This document shows positions 62,227 to 64,000 of a stretch of 64,000 nt of DNA, one piece after another. The position numbers and the translations under genes were made by a program. The DNA lies in NCBI RefSeq assembly GCF_031426495.1, contig NZ_JANPLK010000059.1:1-64000 (forward strand). Direction: 5' to 3'. Within the stretch, counting starts at the first letter, position 1. Each line of letters opens with the position of its first letter. Under the pieces are notes generated by a model, which saw nothing but the letters and a program-made list of their open reading frames with translations, was not told the DNA's origin and did not search any database. Source of the DNA: Gemmatimonas sp. (GTDB lineage Bacteria; Gemmatimonadota; Gemmatimonadetes; Gemmatimonadales; Gemmatimonadaceae).

Positions 62227-64000
62227 ATGCTGGCCACTGTTGCCGTGCTGTTGCAGATCAGTGTCATGACGGGCCCGAAGCCGTGTGACCCGAAGACGCT
62301 CCCGGCTGGCGCCGCTCCCGATACCGTCTGCGTCGGCATCGTGTCGCTGAACGTGGGCGGCGTGGGGAGTGGCGGCAAACGCGCCGGCGCGGCACGCCAC
62401 CGCGTCGTTACGGAAGCACACCGTGCGAGTGCCTTCCGCGACCCGTCCGCGAAATCCATAATGCTCGGCGCCCGCGCGGCGCGACTCCGGCAAGACTCGG
62501 CGCTCGTCGGCTACAATGTGCAGTCGCTGCAGCGCTTCTCGCTCGGCGTGTCGTTCTCGGAGAACCTACGCACGCGAAACATCGTGACCTACGAGAATGC
62601 CTCGCGCGTACGATGGCAGCGTGAGCGCGGTATCGTGGTGGACGTGGAAGGCGCCCGCATGTCGAGCGGCATGCTGTCACGGAGTTCGATCGACGACAAC
62701 GAGGCGTCGATCTCGGCCTCTGTGCCGTACTATCCCGGGCGCGACGAACTCTGGGTGGGAACCGGGGTCGTCTCCGGCGAGGTGGACGACCGCGAGATGG
62801 TGCATCCGATGGCGGAGGGCGCCGAGGCGTACTACGTGTACGAGAGCGGTGAGAGCGCCAGTATTCAGGCGGGTGCGTCGGTGATTCGCCTCCGCGAACT
62901 GCGTGTACGTCCACGTGAGGCTGCGTGGAATGTGGTCGTGGGTTCGCTCTGGTTCGACGAGGACCGCGGCACCCTGGTGCGAGCGGCATTCCGCTTCGCC
63001 GCTCCGTTCGATTTCTGGCTCAATCTCAGTAGCATCGACTCGTTGGCGGCGAAGGAGCTCGCGAAGAGTGTCCCACGTGTGATGCGTCCCGTGTTGCCTT
63101 CGGTTCGCGGACAGATGGAAGCGGTGACGCTCGAGTACGCGCTGTATGGTGGCCGATTCTGGTTGCCACGCGCCCGGTACGCCGAAGGACTCGTGCAGAT
63201 TCATCTGGCGCGATTGCCGTATCGCCTCGAAGAAAGCTTTCGATACAATGCGGTGAATGGCACGGACTCACTGGCGGGTATGCCTCCCATCGTGGTGCCA
63301 ATGCCGCTCCCGCTCACGGTCGCCAATCAGCATGCGCGCGATTCCATTCAGGCCGCGCAGCGCGCGAGGCGTGACTCGGTCAACAAAGGGTTGATTCCCG
63401 CCGGGCGCGCGGCTGATCCCGCCTGCGACACGAGCACCTTCTACACCGATGTACGCTTCGCTGCCGACGGTCTCACGCCCGTACTCACGCGCGTGCCGTG
63501 CGATCGTCGTCTGCTCGCCGCATCGCCCGCGCTGCCGCCGGATGAGGCGCCGGACACCGCGGATCTGTTTGGCGCCAAGGCGCGTGCAGAACTGATTGCG
63601 CAGGTGATGTCGATGCCGGTGCAGCCACTCTTTGCTCCGCAGCGACCCACGCTGCACGCGGGCGCGGGACTGCTGCGGTACAATCGCATTGAGGGGCTGA
63701 GCTTGGGCGTCGAGCTACGACAGCAGTTGGGCGCCGGGTACTCGACCACGGTGTCTGGCCGACTGGGCGTCGCCGACCTGGTGCCGAACATGTCGATTGC
63801 ACTGCGACGCACCGATCTGCAACACACGTGGACACTCGCGGGATATCGTGAGCTGACAGCGGTGGGCGATGACAACCCATTGTCGGCCGGCAGTTCGCTC
63901 GGCGCGTTGCTGTTCGGGCGAGACGAGGGCTACTACTATCGCCGTGCGGGGCTGGCCGTGGGGTACGCCACCGCGCCGATTGCGGCGAGCAGTCGCGTGC
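62227..64000 (+). CDS. Large surface-associated protein, 3' end outside window
   Basis: ATG 62227, open to the end (591 codons). VPYYPGRDELWVGTGVVSGE, MVHPMAEGAEAYYVYESGES, RLRELRVRPREAAWNVVVGS and LWFDEDRGTLVRAAFRFAAP match DUF5686-like outer-membrane proteins of Bacteroidota and Gemmatimonadota. The later part (LHAGAGLLRYNRIEGLSLGV) begins a beta-barrel region. N-terminal residues form a weak signal. No stop before 64000. Confidence 0.7.
   Translation, partial: MLATVAVLLQISVMTGPKPCDPKTLPAGAAPDTVCVGIVSLNVGGVGSGGKRAGAARHRVVTEAHRASAFRDPSAKSIMLGARAARLRQDSALVGYNVQSLQRFSLGVSFSENLRTRNIVTYENASRVRWQRERGIVVDVEGARMSSGMLSRSSIDDNEASISASVPYYPGRDELWVGTGVVSGEVDDREMVHPMAEGAEAYYVYESGESASIQAGASVIRLRELRVRPREAAWNVVVGSLWFDEDRGTLVRAAFRFAAPFDFWLNLSSIDSLAAKELAKSVPRVMRPVLPSVRGQMEAVTLEYALYGGRFWLPRARYAEGLVQIHLARLPYRLEESFRYNAVNGTDSLAGMPPIVVPMPLPLTVANQHARDSIQAAQRARRDSVNKGLIPAGRAADPACDTSTFYTDVRFAADGLTPVLTRVPCDRRLLAASPALPPDEAPDTADLFGAKARAELIAQVMSMPVQPLFAPQRPTLHAGAGLLRYNRIEGLSLGVELRQQLGAGYSTTVSGRLGVADLVPNMSIALRRTDLQHTWTLAGYRELTAVGDDNPLSAGSSLGALLFGRDEGYYYRRAGLAVGYATAPIAASSRV

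Noticed and set aside
1..64000. CRISPR array, tRNA or rRNA genes
   Set aside because: No regularly spaced direct repeats of 25-40 bp, no cloverleaf with CCA-adjacent acceptor stem and no rRNA signature was found by reading.

Overview
The window is high-GC bacterial DNA. It carries many lipoproteins and secreted six-bladed beta-propeller proteins, DinB-fold proteins, an S9/alpha-beta hydrolase set, a DUF5686-like surface protein and giant multidomain regulators. That mix resembles Gemmatimonadota (Gemmatimonas relatives). No rRNA or tRNA is present, so the assignment is an inference.

The most striking structure is a scattered series of attC-like recombination sites at 1194-1320, 2110-2206, 3136-3223, 15986-16096, 17590-17685, 18181-18311, 37958-38045 and 38051-38140, plus a half site at 40203. 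The best of them have R''/R' boxes close to RYYYAAC and GTTRRRY, imperfect two-armed pairing, and the same extra unpaired G in the left arm (GTTGCTG opposite GTTCTG). They lie between small + strand genes, as in a sedentary chromosomal integron cassette array. No integron integrase is in the window. By orientation it would lie left of position 1, or the array is a fragment.

Left part, 1-11.5 kb: remnants of IS1182- and IS110-type transposases, then single-gene cassettes (two membrane proteins and an AbiTii-domain protein). A tight three-gene operon follows (PD-(D/E)XK-like protein, Ser/Thr kinase, unknown protein). Next come a DUF6884/GIY-YIG-like pair, a 1.1-kaa MmeI-like restriction-modification fusion, and a BrnA antitoxin whose BrnT toxin is broken. 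This is a defence-type island.

11.5-40 kb: mostly short secreted or cytoplasmic genes. They include lipoproteins, beta-propellers, a BrnT/CopG toxin-antitoxin pair with a clear promoter and operator, alpha/beta hydrolases, an M50-like protein with RidA, and a HAD phosphatase. There is an ArsR-SRPBCC-reductase-DinB-lipoprotein operon with a palindromic operator on its start codon. A beta-lactamase-fold enzyme, an erythromycin-esterase-like protein, a truncated lspA and a molybdenum cluster (sulfite-oxidase-like protein plus a two-subunit xanthine-oxidase-family enzyme) follow. Broken genes are frequent: VOC, retropepsin, RidA copy and transposase fragments.

40-52 kb: large secreted or regulatory proteins: a BIG2/lipase/double-SUMF1 lipoprotein, an M23 peptidase with a propeller-like tail, and a secreted repeat protein. 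A 1380-residue membrane-spanning SARP/BTAD regulator follows, preceded by heptamer direct repeats with the 11-bp period typical of SARP sites.

52-60 kb: a graveyard of mobile DNA. It contains HsdR, IS21 istB, DUF5372/serine-recombinase, hybrid histidine kinase and HxlR fragments, and one complete but frameshifted IS21-family element with recognisable ends. 60-64 kb returns to chromosomal genes: cupredoxin-like lipoprotein, DinB, S9 peptidase remnant, and a large surface protein cut by the window end.
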